From Gammaproteobacteria bacterium (GTDB lineage Bacteria; Pseudomonadota; Gammaproteobacteria; SZUA-152): a DNA stretch of 36,425 nt. Position 1 is the stretch's first letter. Every line of letters starts with the position of its first letter. The stretch spans positions 1 through 36,425 of the forward strand of contig JAKIUF010000045.1 of assembly GCA_021647705.1 (NCBI GenBank), in the 5' to 3' direction. Below are positions 26,286-35,570 of this stretch, piece after piece. The notes under the pieces were generated by a model, which was not told where the DNA came from, searched no databases, and was given only the letters and a program-made list of their open reading frames with translations. Both the position numbers and the translations under genes were made by a program.

Positions 26286-29200
26286 TCACTGATGTTTATA
26301 CCGAAATGCATAATACATCACTGGAATGACCACTAAGGTCAATAGCGTTGAAACCAGAATGCCAAAAATCAGCGAAATTGCCAGACCACTGAAAATAGGG
26401 TCATCGAGAATAAACAGCGCTCCCAGCATGGCTGCCAGACCGGTGAGCACAATCGGTTTGGCACGCACCGCACCGGCACGCAGCACCGCTTCTTCAAGCC
26501 CCACCCCTTCGCCGATTTGTTGCTGAATAAACTCCACCAGCAAAATAGAATTACGCACAATAATACCCATCAATGCAATCATGCCGATCATTGAAGTCGC
26601 GGTGTATTGTGCGCCCAATAATGCATGCCCTGGCATTACGCCAATAATGGTCAGTGGAATGGGGGCCATAATAATCAATGGCACAAGATAGGAGCGAAAC
26701 TGCGCCACAACCAGCAGGTAAATCAATATAATGCCTACGCCGTAGGCGATACCCATATCACGAAAGGTTTCAAACGTGACCTGCCATTCGCCATCCCATT
26801 TAAGACTGTATTCATAGGGGTTTTCCGGCTGCGCAAAGAAATATTGCGTTAATGAGCCGGTGGCTGTTTGAACTTGCTCATCCAGTTGCGCGACAATATC
26901 AAACATGCCGTACAGCGGGCTATCCAGTTTACCGGCCAAGTCACCGGTGACAAAAACAACGGGCAACAGGTCTTTGTGATAAATGGCCTGCTCACGAGTG
27001 CTGTGTTCTATCGTGACTACATCGGACAAAGAGATCAATGCACTTGCTTTTCCACTGAGATTTTCATGTAGGTCTGCTCGCAATTTCAGTGACATCAATG
27101 AGGCAACTGCGCCTTTATCAGCCACACTGAATTCAATACGCACTGGTACCGGATACTTTACCTGCTCGCTGTGTAAATAACTGACATCTTCACCATTCAG
27201 CGCCATGGCAATGGCCGACACCACATTTTGTTGGGAAACACCCAGTAAAGCCGCTTTGGTCCGGTCCACTTTCATGATCAGTCGTGGCGCTTGCGTTTCC
27301 ACACTGTCATCCACATCCACCACGTCTGCTGTATTTTCAAAAACGGCACGCACCTGTTGGGCGACCTGTCGTTGCCCGTCATAATCAATACCGTAAATTT
27401 CTGCCACCAGTGGTGCCTGCACAGGTGGGCCCGGCGGCACTTCCACGACTTTCACATTGGCATTAAGGCGTCGGCCAATTTCCATCAGCGGCGCACGTAC
27501 GGATGCGGCTATTTCGTGACTCTGGCGCTCACGCTCATGTTTGGGTGCCAGATTCACTTGCAAATCCCCCACATTGGCACCTCGACGCAAATAATACTGA
27601 CGCACCAGCCCATTAAAATTAATCGGTGAGGCCGTGCCCGCATAGGCTTGATAATTTTCCACTTCCGGCACTGTCACCAGATAATGACCAATCTCGCGCA
27701 GTACTCGTGCGGTTTCTTCCACACTGCTGCCTTCCGGCATGTCCACAACGACCTGAAATTCAGATTTATTATCAAACGGCAACATTTTCAGCACCACCAG
27801 TTTGAATACCGGCAAGGCAACAGAAATAGCAATCAACAGCACGACACCGCCGAACAATAACCAGCGATTTTTTCGCCCGCTGTTACCACGCAGCATCGGT
27901 CCCATAAAACGCTGAAACAGGGAAAACAACTTGCTGTTATCTTTTTCACCGGTTGCTTCTGTGTTATCCATCCCACGTTGCCGTTTGCGGTGCAACAGTT
28001 TATAAGTCATCCACGGCGTCACCACAAAAGCCACGGCCAGTGAGATCAACATGCCCATGCTGGCATTAATGGGAATGGGGCTCATGTATGGCCCCATGAG
28101 GCCGGTCACAAAGGCCATGGGGAGCAACGCGGCAATCACGGCAAAGGTCGCCAGAATGGTAGGGCTACCGACTTCATCCACGGCCAGCGGAATAATTTCC
28201 CGCAGACTTTTATTGCTCATTTTCATATGACGATGAATGTTTTCCACCACCACAATGGCGTCATCCACCAGAATGCCAATGGAAAAAATCAGCGCAAACA
28301 ATGACACCCGATTAATGGTAAAGCCCCAGGCCCAGGAGGCAAACAGGGTGGCCGCCAGTGTGATCACTACCGCTGCTCCGACAATAAAGGCTTCACGCAG
28401 CCCCAGCGTAAACAGCACCAGCAACACTACAAAGCCAGTGGCAAACACTAATTTTCCAATCAGTTTTTGTGCCTTATCATTGGCGGTAGCACCGTAATTA
28501 CGAGTCACCGTGGCATAAACACCATCCGGCACAAACGTGCCTTTTAATTGTTCAAAACGCTTGATGACGTTGTTGGCTACGTCCACCGCATTCACGCCCG
28601 GTTTTTTGGCAATGGCTACCGTCACTGCCGGGTGGTCACCCTGTGCATCACCTAACCAGACATAGTGCTCCGGCTGATCGGCACCCAGACGCACCTCAGC
28701 CACATCGGACAAACGAATCGGCCGGCCATCACGTACCCCTACCACCAATGCACCCACTTCTTGCGCGTTAGACAAAAACTGTCCTGCATGTACCTGAATT
28801 TCCGTGTTTTCGCTGACCAACTGCCCCGCATGTTGTGAGCGGTTGGCCATTTGCAAGGTACGTCGCAAATCATCCAACGCGACACCGTAACCCGCTAATC
28901 GTGCGGCATCCGGTAACACCCGCACTACCCGGTCTGCACCTCCCACGGTATAAATATCCCGGGTACCCGGTACCCGCTTCAGTTCAGCTTCAATGGCATG
29001 TGCCACCTGTTGCAATTCATAAGCACCCGTGGATGTATCTTCACTCCACAACGTCAGAGTAACAATAGGCACATCATCAATGCCCTTGGGTTTGATTATC
29101 GGTTGTCCGACACCAAGATTTCCGGGTAACCAATCCTGGTTAGAATAAATCGCGTTATACAAACGCACGATGGCCTGAGTACGGTCTTCACCCACTTCAA

Positions 29201-29504
29201 ATTGCACGGTAAGCACCGACTGCCCCAGACGGGAGACAGAATAAACGTGTTTGATACCGGAAATTTCCGAAAGAATCTGTTCGGCGGGGGTACTTACCAG
29301 TTGCTCGACTTCCTGTGCGCTGGCACCGGGAAAGGCAATAAAAATATTGGCAAAAGTCACATTGATTTGTGGCTCTTCTTCACGCGGCGTCACCAGCACA
29401 GCAAACATGCCCAGCAACAAACCCACCAATGCCAGCAAAGGCGTGATTTCAGAGAGCAGGAACGTTTTGGCAATGCGGCCGGATAAACCCAGTTTTGTAT
29501 CCAT
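26286..29504 (-). CDS. RND-family efflux pump permease subunit
   Basis: A 1072-aa inner-membrane transporter of normal RND length, with 12 predicted helices and two large periplasmic loops (after TM1 and after TM7). The TM4 motif SIGILVDDAIVVVENI (about 407-422) carries the two Asp residues used in proton coupling. The N-terminal GLLLGMFAVLVTPREEEPQI and the FPGASAQEVEQLVSTPAEQI block are typical of exporters related to AcrB but outside the classical multidrug clade. AGGGA precedes the ATG by about 9 nt. It is cotranscribed 12 bp after its adaptor. No outer-membrane TolC-like gene is in the window. Substrate unknown. Confidence 0.95.
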   Translation of the reverse strand: MDTKLGLSGRIAKTFLLSEITPLLALVGLLLGMFAVLVTPREEEPQINVTFANIFIAFPGASAQEVEQLVSTPAEQILSEISGIKHVYSVSRLGQSVLTVQFEVGEDRTQAIVRLYNAIYSNQDWLPGNLGVGQPIIKPKGIDDVPIVTLTLWSEDTSTGAYELQQVAHAIEAELKRVPGTRDIYTVGGADRVVRVLPDAARLAGYGVALDDLRRTLQMANRSQHAGQLVSENTEIQVHAGQFLSNAQEVGALVVGVRDGRPIRLSDVAEVRLGADQPEHYVWLGDAQGDHPAVTVAIAKKPGVNAVDVANNVIKRFEQLKGTFVPDGVYATVTRNYGATANDKAQKLIGKLVFATGFVVLLVLFTLGLREAFIVGAAVVITLAATLFASWAWGFTINRVSLFALIFSIGILVDDAIVVVENIHRHMKMSNKSLREIIPLAVDEVGSPTILATFAVIAALLPMAFVTGLMGPYMSPIPINASMGMLISLAVAFVVTPWMTYKLLHRKRQRGMDNTEATGEKDNSKLFSLFQRFMGPMLRGNSGRKNRWLLFGGVVLLIAISVALPVFKLVVLKMLPFDNKSEFQVVVDMPEGSSVEETARVLREIGHYLVTVPEVENYQAYAGTASPINFNGLVRQYYLRRGANVGDLQVNLAPKHERERQSHEIAASVRAPLMEIGRRLNANVKVVEVPPGPPVQAPLVAEIYGIDYDGQRQVAQQVRAVFENTADVVDVDDSVETQAPRLIMKVDRTKAALLGVSQQNVVSAIAMALNGEDVSYLHSEQVKYPVPVRIEFSVADKGAVASLMSLKLRADLHENLSGKASALISLSDVVTIEHSTREQAIYHKDLLPVVFVTGDLAGKLDSPLYGMFDIVAQLDEQVQTATGSLTQYFFAQPENPYEYSLKWDGEWQVTFETFRDMGIAYGVGIILIYLLVVAQFRSYLVPLIIMAPIPLTIIGVMPGHALLGAQYTATSMIGMIALMGIIVRNSILLVEFIQQQIGEGVGLEEAVLRAGAVRAKPIVLTGLAAMLGALFILDDPIFSGLAISLIFGILVSTLLTLVVIPVMYYAFRYKHQ

Positions 29505-29516
29505 TTGTGCTATTCC

Positions 29517-30596
29517 CTACTTCATGCGCTGCGTTTTCAACAGCGCTCCCGCCTTCACCGGGTTCAGCGCCACCTGCTCCCCGAGCGTCAGCCCCGCCAG
29601 CACTTCAACCGTTTTACCCGCAGCCTCATCCGCAAACGACTGACCAATGCGCACAGCACGAAAACCCACCTGCCCTTGCGCATCCACCACATACACCGCC
29701 GTCACTTCACTGCGATGCACTATCGCACCAGCAGGCACCAATAAACGGGGTTTTTCACCCACCACAAAATACGCCTTGGCAAACATGCCGGGGTAAAACC
29801 CGGCGGGCACTGATGATAACTCTGCACGTACCGTAAAATTATGACTGGCCGCATCTGCATAGGGATAAACCGTAATATCTTTACTGATAACAGGCTCAGC
29901 ACGATCAATGCTGATACGCACCTCACCATGTTGGCGCACTGCGGCAACCATCGACTGTGGCACACTCGTTGTCGCGCGTAATTTTGCTAATGAAAACCCC
30001 GTCATCAACGGCGTCCCCGGACGCACCCGCTCACCCACATTGACGTGACGCTTCACCACGATACCTGCATAAGGTGCGCGCACCACGGTGTATTCCAGTT
30101 GCTGGCGTGCCTCTTTAAGATCAGCCTCTGCGGCCTTCACCCGTTGTTCTGCCGCTTTGAGGTCAGCGCTACTTTTATCCAGCGCTGATCTGGCCACCAG
30201 CTTGCGGGCAAACACAGACTTTATACGGGTATGCTCGGCCTGCGCCTGGACCAGACGTGCAACCGCTTCCTTTTGTCCCGCCTCAGCGCGAGCCATCCCG
30301 GCCTGCTGCTCCTTGTCGGTAAAACGCAGCAAGACATCCCCCTGCGTCACCACATCATCCACATCAAAAAAGATTTGCGTAATACGCCCCGTGGTTTCGG
30401 CCGCCAGAGTCGCCTGATGTACCGCTTCAATCAGCGCATCCGCAACAAAAATTTCCGGCTTTACCTGTTGCTCAACCGTTGCCACAGCCAGCGACTCGGC
30501 GGCAAAAGCGGGTATCGAGACCCACATCCACATCAGCAAAGCAGCGACTCCCTGTTGCCACCGATATCGGGACAAAATCACGCGATGTTTCACCAT
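29517..30596 (-). CDS. RND efflux periplasmic adaptor (membrane fusion protein)
   Basis: A 359-aa adaptor. After a signal sequence ending near AFA, it has a biotinyl-lipoyl-like half (LAAETTGRITQIFFDVDDVV), a long alpha-hairpin with high coiled-coil content (about 95-150), the second lipoyl half (YTVVRAPYAGIVVKRHVNVGE) and C-terminal beta-barrel and membrane-proximal domains. The ATG at 30596 is chosen because AGGGAG lies upstream; an in-frame ATG at 30665 would add 23 unlikely residues before the signal peptide. Partner of the following RND pump. Confidence 0.93.
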   Translation of the reverse strand: MVKHRVILSRYRWQQGVAALLMWMWVSIPAFAAESLAVATVEQQVKPEIFVADALIEAVHQATLAAETTGRITQIFFDVDDVVTQGDVLLRFTDKEQQAGMARAEAGQKEAVARLVQAQAEHTRIKSVFARKLVARSALDKSSADLKAAEQRVKAAEADLKEARQQLEYTVVRAPYAGIVVKRHVNVGERVRPGTPLMTGFSLAKLRATTSVPQSMVAAVRQHGEVRISIDRAEPVISKDITVYPYADAASHNFTVRAELSSVPAGFYPGMFAKAYFVVGEKPRLLVPAGAIVHRSEVTAVYVVDAQGQVGFRAVRIGQSFADEAAGKTVEVLAGLTLGEQVALNPVKAGALLKTQRMK

Positions 30597-30680
30597 AACC
30601 CACACTCCCTGCAAACAATAAACGGGCGCGGCCACCGCTGCCCTCAACAAAATTAAATGAATCAATAGCCTAGCAGCTTA

Positions 30681-30708
30681 TTTTATATTAGAAAAGTCTA
30701 ATATAAAA
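30681..30708. promoter_or_regulatory. Perfect palindrome in the divergent RND/lipoprotein promoter region
   Basis: TTTTATATTAGA (30681-30692) and TCTAATATAAAA (30697-30708) are exact inverted copies around AAAG. The site lies 84 bp from each flanking start codon. The AT-rich dyad resembles operators of ArsR- or TetR-type repressors; no such regulator is adjacent. A terminator reading is less likely because both genes point away from it. Confidence 0.6.
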
Positions 30709-30791
30709 ATTGGGTTGAACTCACCACACCCCGTATACTCGAACAGGTATGAAATTCACTCACCCTTCGACATGCTCGTAACAGGATGCCC

Positions 30792-31499
30792 ATGCAGATA
30801 AAACGCTTATTGCCCACAATAATGGCCCTGCTGGTGATTGTAGTACTGGCAGGCTGTACTTCTTCATTTATAGTACAAGTCAGCGCCATTGCCGACCCCA
30901 AAATCAGTACCACCGGCACCCGTTACATACTGCTCAACGGCAATACAGAGGGACAGGAAGGCGACCTTTTTTTCCGTGAGTTCAGTGCCTACTTTATCCC
31001 CATACTGACGAAAAAAGGCTACCAACGCGTCGAATCCCGCGAAGATGCCGACGTGGAGATTTTCTTTCGTTACGCTATTTCCGACGGTCGCACCGGTATA
31101 AACACCTTCGCTCGCCCCATATACGAAACCGTTGGTGGTAACACGATCAATATTACTCGAACCCGGACAGATGGCTCCGGTGCAACCACCACTACGCGCA
31201 GCACCGTACATGTCCCCCTGCAAACATTCTACGCCGGCACCGTCATCGAAAATCGCAGCTACACCCTGTACACCAGCAGCGCCGCACTGGAAGCCTACAA
31301 AATCAAACCAGCGGGTAAAATCCTCTGGAAAACCCTAATGAACACCACCAGTGAAACCAACGACCTGCGCACCACCATACCCATTATGGCCGCAGCTGCC
31401 GCCCCCTACATTGCCGGCAACAGCGGAACCGCCAAAAAAATCCGGCTCAAACGAGATGACCCAAGAATTAACACGATCAGGAAAAATGCGGGGCAGTAA
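30792..31499 (+). CDS. Predicted lipoprotein, DUF4136-like
   Basis: A 235-aa lipoprotein with a clear signal peptide and lipobox VLAGC (Cys about 22). The mature part has RYILLNGNTEGQEGDLFF, GYQRVESREDADVEIFFRY and a Thr/Ser-rich beta segment, features that recall DUF4136-type outer-membrane lipoproteins; the family assignment is tentative. The ATG at 30792 is favoured over 30786 because AGG lies 6 nt upstream. It is divergent from the RND operon across a perfect palindrome, so the two may share a regulator. Confidence 0.7.
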   Translation: MQIKRLLPTIMALLVIVVLAGCTSSFIVQVSAIADPKISTTGTRYILLNGNTEGQEGDLFFREFSAYFIPILTKKGYQRVESREDADVEIFFRYAISDGRTGINTFARPIYETVGGNTINITRTRTDGSGATTTTRSTVHVPLQTFYAGTVIENRSYTLYTSSAALEAYKIKPAGKILWKTLMNTTSETNDLRTTIPIMAAAAAPYIAGNSGTAKKIRLKRDDPRINTIRKNAGQ

Positions 31500-31813
31500 C
31501 TTTTCGACAGCGAGTAAAAGGTATGCACGCAATAACATCCCGGTTTTGCCTCGCATCTTCAGCCCCCTCGTTACCTAAAGCACCGACTATCGCCTAAAAG
31601 GCCCTACTTTTGGTGGTGCCTGTTCTTCAATCACAAAAGCTCAAAATAGAACAGCCATTCCTGCACGTTTACTTTTGTTCAATCAGAACGAAAAAATACA
31701 GATTAAAGATCGAAACCCCAGTGTCGATAAAACGGCATTCAGTAGACAAGCGTACTTAGCGTCATTTGACTTCTCACAACCACAACATAAGCCTAACAAG
31801 CAGGGGTAAAACA
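31500..31813. other. Intergenic stretch with nothing supportable
   Basis: This 314-bp stretch between the lipoprotein and the Roadblock-like gene contains no convincing frame, RNA gene or clear terminator. AGGGG just before 31814 is the ribosome binding site of the next gene. Confidence 0.5.
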
Positions 31814-32167
31814 ATGTCAATAAATATTTCGCCGCTTACTGAAATCAAAGGATTTATTGGCGCATGCCTGGTAGATTCTGATACTGGTTTGGTCATGGTA
31901 TCCAAGGACACAGGCAGACTGGACATGGAGCTTGCTGGCGCTGTAAATGCCGACGTAGTAAAAGCAAAGCTAACAGCAATCAAAACACTCAATTTAAAAG
32001 AAGAAATTGAGGACATTCTGATCACCCTTGGGGGACAATTTCACTTAATCCGCCCGCTTGCGAAAAACCCAACAATTTTTATCTATGTGGCGCTAGATCG
32101 AAAAACAGCCAACCTCGGGATGGCCCGTATACAAGTTAAAAAAGTTGAGAGTGATATTGTTTTTTAA
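31814..32167 (+). CDS. Roadblock/LC7-like domain protein
   Basis: A 117-aa single-domain protein. The opening ISPLTEIKGFIGACLVDSDT with GLVMVS, the helix LAGAVNADVVKAKLTAIKTL, and the strand pairs EDILITLGGQFHLIRPL and IFIYVALDRKTANLGMARIQ follow the alpha-beta pattern of Roadblock/LC7 proteins, which bind small GTPases such as MglA or act in signalling. The ATG at 31814 is chosen because AGGGG sits about 7 nt upstream; the longer frame from 31766 lacks one. No MglA-like GTPase is adjacent. The fold call is by pattern, not search. Confidence 0.7.
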   Translation: MSINISPLTEIKGFIGACLVDSDTGLVMVSKDTGRLDMELAGAVNADVVKAKLTAIKTLNLKEEIEDILITLGGQFHLIRPLAKNPTIFIYVALDRKTANLGMARIQVKKVESDIVF

Positions 32168-32203
32168 GAGCTGAATCAGCACGATAAATGCTTAATTTAT
32201 ATT

Positions 32204-32260
32204 TCACCGCGAAGGCATGCGAAGACAAGAGTTTATCTCCCTTTGCATCCGTTGCGGTGA
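32204..32260. repeat. Imperfect inverted repeat in a 786-bp gene-poor stretch
   Basis: TCACCGC (32204-32210) and GCGGTGA (32254-32260) bracket loosely matching GCATGCGAAG and CTTTGCATCC segments. It resembles the degenerate 'accgca..gcaaag' intergenic repeats and could act as a weak terminator for the gene before it. The rest of 32168-32953 shows only a doubtful minus-strand frame (32136-32486) and small direct repeats (CTGGAGCACAA/CTGGAGTACAA near 32776-32799). Confidence 0.4.
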
Positions 32261-32953
32261 TTTTTTTACCGACAACATGACCCTGTATTGGCGTGCCGTA
32301 ATGAGTGGCAATACAAACCATTAATCTTTCATATGAATGCCACTCACCTCCCCACCTGAATAAACCGCATTCCCAAGCCCCTCCTACTTTCCCGGTTTTT
32401 TTTCGATATGTATTCGACGAGAGACAAATCACAAACTTAACATTTTTATGCGCCATCCATTCGGCCTGTTTTACCTCGCCAAACACTATCAGGCTCAGCG
32501 TTTCCTGAGCAGCCCCTCCACACCGACAATCATATTTATCTTTCCGGGAAAGTGCGCCCCGACGATACCGGATAAGTGATTCGCAGTGACAATGCCATTT
32601 ATCAGGCTGACTGAACCACTTCAGACAATCTCAAAATAAAACACATTAACCTGGATAATAACTTTGAAATTCCAGGTAAAAAATGTGCATAATCAGATAA
32701 CGGACAAGCTTTAGGGATAGAACACAATAACCTATATAAATGGCGTTCTGATTGGGGAAAAGTGCAGGGCACTCTCTGGAGCACAATTCTGGAGTACAAA
32801 TAATCGCTCTTATTTAGAGATTTTATGACTGAAAAACAGACAGCATAGTAAGCGCCTTAGGCAAAGACGGGTTGAAGCAGAGATAGCAATTGTATAAGTT
32901 ATTGTCTTCCAATCCTTAGCAGACACCACATCACCTGATTTGAGGACAAACCC

Positions 32954-33520
32954 ATGAGTAATGAAACCGATTTTGATTACGGCCCCCTAACAGAGTTGAT
33001 AGGCACCTGGAAAGGTAACAAGGGGATTGATATCGCGCCAGAACCAGATGGTATCGAAAATAACCCTTATTATGAAACCATTATTTTTGAACCCATCGGT
33101 GACGTTACCAACGCAGAGTCACAAATTTTAATGGCACTACAATATCGGCAAGTAGTGCGCCGCAAGTCCACCGACAAGGTATTTCATGATGAATCCGGTT
33201 ACTGGATGTGGGACTCGCGCAGCGAAACCATTATGCACTCGTTCACCATCCCCCGTGCGGTTTGTGTGTTGGCAGGAGGGAAACATACCGGATCAAAAAA
33301 TAAAGATGGTAGTGTGACGCTGGAAGTTTCCGCCAATGTTGATGACAGTCAGTGGGGTATTATTCAGTCACCCTTTATGCAAGACAACGCACGGACCACA
33401 GAATTCCGGCACCACATCACCGTGGGCAATGGCAAGCTATCCTATTCAGAAACCACCATCGTGGATATTTACGGAAAGATTTTTGAACACACGGATGACA
33501 ATGACTTATTGTTGCAATGA
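32954..33520 (+). CDS. Nitrobindin-like heme-binding beta-barrel protein
   Basis: A 188-aa protein of the THAP4/nitrobindin (DUF1794) type. LIGTWKGNKG near residues 15-24 is the family's G-x-W-x-G-x-G signature; strands such as YYETIIFEPIG, ESGYWMWD and HHITVGNGKLSYSETTIV build the ten-stranded barrel. Known members bind ferric heme and react with NO or peroxynitrite; candidate His ligands occur in FRHH (about 152) and near the C-terminus, but I cannot assign the axial one. GAGGAC precedes the ATG. It overlaps the SprT-like gene by 4 nt. Confidence 0.82.
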   Translation: MSNETDFDYGPLTELIGTWKGNKGIDIAPEPDGIENNPYYETIIFEPIGDVTNAESQILMALQYRQVVRRKSTDKVFHDESGYWMWDSRSETIMHSFTIPRAVCVLAGGKHTGSKNKDGSVTLEVSANVDDSQWGIIQSPFMQDNARTTEFRHHITVGNGKLSYSETTIVDIYGKIFEHTDDNDLLLQ

Positions 33521-34077
33521 ATCAAAAAACACCAATCATTGTCCCAATAACGCCTGAGCAACAGCAGCAGGTGATTGAACGCACTTCTGAGCTGTTACAG
33601 CAATGTCAGCACCACTTTGGGCGGGCATTCAAGCCGATTGATGTCCGCTTCGATTTGCGTGGCAGAAGTTCGGGCATGTATGTGCTAAAAAACAAACAAC
33701 GCTACCTCCGCTTTAACCCGTTCATTTTTGCAAAATACTTTGATGACAGCCTTGCGACCACCGTGCCTCATGAAGTCGCACATTATGTCTCAGATATTTT
33801 GTTTGGCATTAAAAACATCCGCCCCCATGGAAAAGAGTGGCAAGCCATTATGCACAAGCTGGGAGTGGAACCCAAAGTCACAGGGAATTATGATCTTTCA
33901 GGAATACCGATCAAGCAACAACATCGTTTTTCTTATGCCTGTGATTGCATGACACATCAGCTAACGACGACCCGGCATAATAAAATAATCGCAGGAAAAG
34001 CCCGTTATTTTTGCCAGAAGTGTGATCAGCAATTAAACCCAAAGAGATTAAACCAAAGGATTGCCGTAGCACCATAA
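33517..34077 (+). CDS. sprT: SprT-like zinc metalloprotease
   Basis: A 186-aa protein with the zincin motif HEVAH (His85, Glu86, His89), a third-ligand His104 in RPHGKEW, and a C-terminal zinc ribbon CDC (142, 144) with CQKC (166, 169). This is the bacterial SprT layout, related to the Spartan protease that removes DNA-protein crosslinks in eukaryotes; the bacterial substrate is not established. Its ATG overlaps the stop of the nitrobindin-like gene, so they are translationally coupled. Confidence 0.88.
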   Translation: MNQKTPIIVPITPEQQQQVIERTSELLQQCQHHFGRAFKPIDVRFDLRGRSSGMYVLKNKQRYLRFNPFIFAKYFDDSLATTVPHEVAHYVSDILFGIKNIRPHGKEWQAIMHKLGVEPKVTGNYDLSGIPIKQQHRFSYACDCMTHQLTTTRHNKIIAGKARYFCQKCDQQLNPKRLNQRIAVAP

Positions 34078-34238
34078 CAAACCCACAAACTCCATCGAGC
34101 TTGCCTCCCCGTTGATTGCTATCTCAACACGACCGATATGAAAACTTGATTTCATTTACAGAGATTATTAACAGCCCTTGATATTGTTTACTTTAAAAGC
34201 CAAAACAAATAACACACTGATCCTGATTATTATTTAAT

Positions 34239-34613
34239 TCATTCATTGATGACACAAAATCCGTTACCAAAAGGGTCTGCACAATAAGCAATAGAACCCC
34301 AGTCGCCGCTATCCCCTCCTTCATGCGACCCTCCCAATTTCAGTATTTTTGATACAAGCTCATCGACGTTATCACAGATAAAATCCAAGTGAACAGGTGT
34401 CCAATGACGTTCATAGTCACGGACAACACTATTTGATATGAGAGGCTTTGTTCCAGGCTCTTTTTCTTGCAAATATATATCAGAGTTTTCTACAGAAAGA
34501 ACAACCATATCAGAACCCTGGTCACGAACTTTTTTACAGCCAAGTGCTTCAATATAAAAAACCTCTGCTTTTTTCAAGTTTGAGACATCAATACTCACTG
34601 AAATCTTTATCAT
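34239..34613 (-). CDS. VOC (glyoxalase/bleomycin resistance) family protein
   Basis: A 124-aa single-domain VOC protein. Two beta-alpha-beta-beta modules are visible: VSIDVSNLKKAEVFYIEALG with the later SDIYLQE, and PVHLDFICDNVDELVSKIL, GGSHEGGDSGDW, ending YCADPFGNGFCVINE. The last block is the usual Asp-Pro-x-Gly-x-x end of the family. It could be an isomerase, dioxygenase or drug-binding protein. AT-rich, weak ribosome binding site and isolated, so probably acquired. Confidence 0.88.
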   Translation of the reverse strand: MIKISVSIDVSNLKKAEVFYIEALGCKKVRDQGSDMVVLSVENSDIYLQEKEPGTKPLISNSVVRDYERHWTPVHLDFICDNVDELVSKILKLGGSHEGGDSGDWGSIAYCADPFGNGFCVINE

Positions 34614-34773
34614 GATATATTTTTCTTTAAGTTTATTTTTTGTTCAATTTATGTATTTTCAAAAAAAACAGTACACAATAATTGCCACAGAAAAAACTGC
34701 CTTTATATTTTTCATGTTGACATTAGTCTCAGTTTTTTATGCGTTCTGAAATGCTAATTATATATCAACCCTA

Positions 34774-34791
34774 CTGACAACGTATTGTCAG
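34774..34791. promoter_or_regulatory. Short perfect palindrome in AT-rich gap
   Basis: CTGACAA and TTGTCAG form a perfect 7-bp dyad around CGTA. Role unknown; possible operator or remnant repeat end in the gap 34614-35264, which otherwise holds only the doubtful minus-strand frame at 34821-34937. Confidence 0.35.
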
Positions 34792-34820
34792 CAGCCAGCA
34801 TACTCGAATTAGCTGCCATA

Positions 34821-34937
34821 TCATGGTTCTCTAAACCAATCATAAAATTCAAGGTATTCTTTAAATATTGCCTCTATATCTGACTTCACATAGCTTGCTG
34901 TCGCAACCGATGAAAATATTTGACGCTTTTCAAGCAT
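34821..34937 (-). CDS. Possible gene fragment (38 aa)
   Basis: A minus-strand frame beginning MLEKRQIFSSVATASYV and ending FKEYLEFYDWFREP. The residue mix looks protein-like, and the frame stays open for about 14 codons upstream of this ATG (including NRYRVLL) before a stop, as if it were the C-terminal end of a lost gene. No ribosome binding site or family is recognised. Confidence 0.25.
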   Translation of the reverse strand: MLEKRQIFSSVATASYVKSDIEAIFKEYLEFYDWFREP

Positions 34938-35264
34938 CAATAGAACCCGATATCGATTGATATTAAAGAATATTGAAAAAATTAATTATTCGACAAGCCG
35001 CACAGAAAGCGCGAGGAGGGGATAGAAAAACTGAAAATTATCGAAAACCAATCGTGACTTCATCGATATTAGTGATAATTTTCGTAATTAACTATATGGG
35101 CATTCCCGTTTTCAAGCTCAAGCATGATTCGCCAGTTACCACCAACAGAAATGGACCACACCCCTTTGAGCTTTCCTTTCAACGGATGAAGCTTGAAACT
35201 CGACGACCAAAATCACCTGCCGCAAAAAGAATCTGCGACTGGAGTGGTCAGGTGCAGTACTTGG

Positions 35265-35570
35265 TTATGTGTGTTCATCAAATCGTTCCGAGACATTTTC
35301 TAGCAAACGCTTACCGTGGATAACAGCCACACGCTAAAACTCGACCCCATATACCAGACGATAGCTATATACGAACCGTTCCCGTATACGATCATTATCA
35401 ATCTCTGGCACTATACGACCGATCAAAGGGAATTCGCGGATATTTCGGGAAACCGCCAATACTTCTGCAACAATTGCTCGGGCGTAAAACTCTGAATCCC
35501 GCGCAATATATTCCGCGATTGATTCGAGGTCTTCCGTTGCCTCAGGAGACCATTCTACTTCGAAGTCCAT
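35265..35570 (-). pseudogene. ParE/RelE-type toxin with in-frame amber stop
   Basis: The frame encodes a ParE-like toxin: VEWSPEATEDLESIAEYIAR at the start, then FPLIGRIVPE and ERFVYSYRLVYGVEF, where a TAG stops it at 78 aa. In the same frame after the TAG comes RVAVIHGKRLLENVSERF, the expected C-terminal strand and tail of the family, ending at a TAA at 35265. A single C-to-T change (CAG to TAG) would explain it; the restored protein would be 101 aa, the usual ParE length. The truncated form lacks the last core strand and is probably inactive. It overlaps the end of its antitoxin. Confidence 0.85.

Noticed and set aside
32136-32486. Minus-strand 116-aa frame
   Set aside because: It overlaps the Roadblock-like gene and an inverted repeat, has no recognised motif, and its composition is not convincingly protein-like.
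34973-35323. Plus-strand 116-aa frame
   Set aside because: Its 3' part is antisense to the surviving C-terminal coding sequence of the broken ParE-like toxin, and no ribosome binding site or family is seen.
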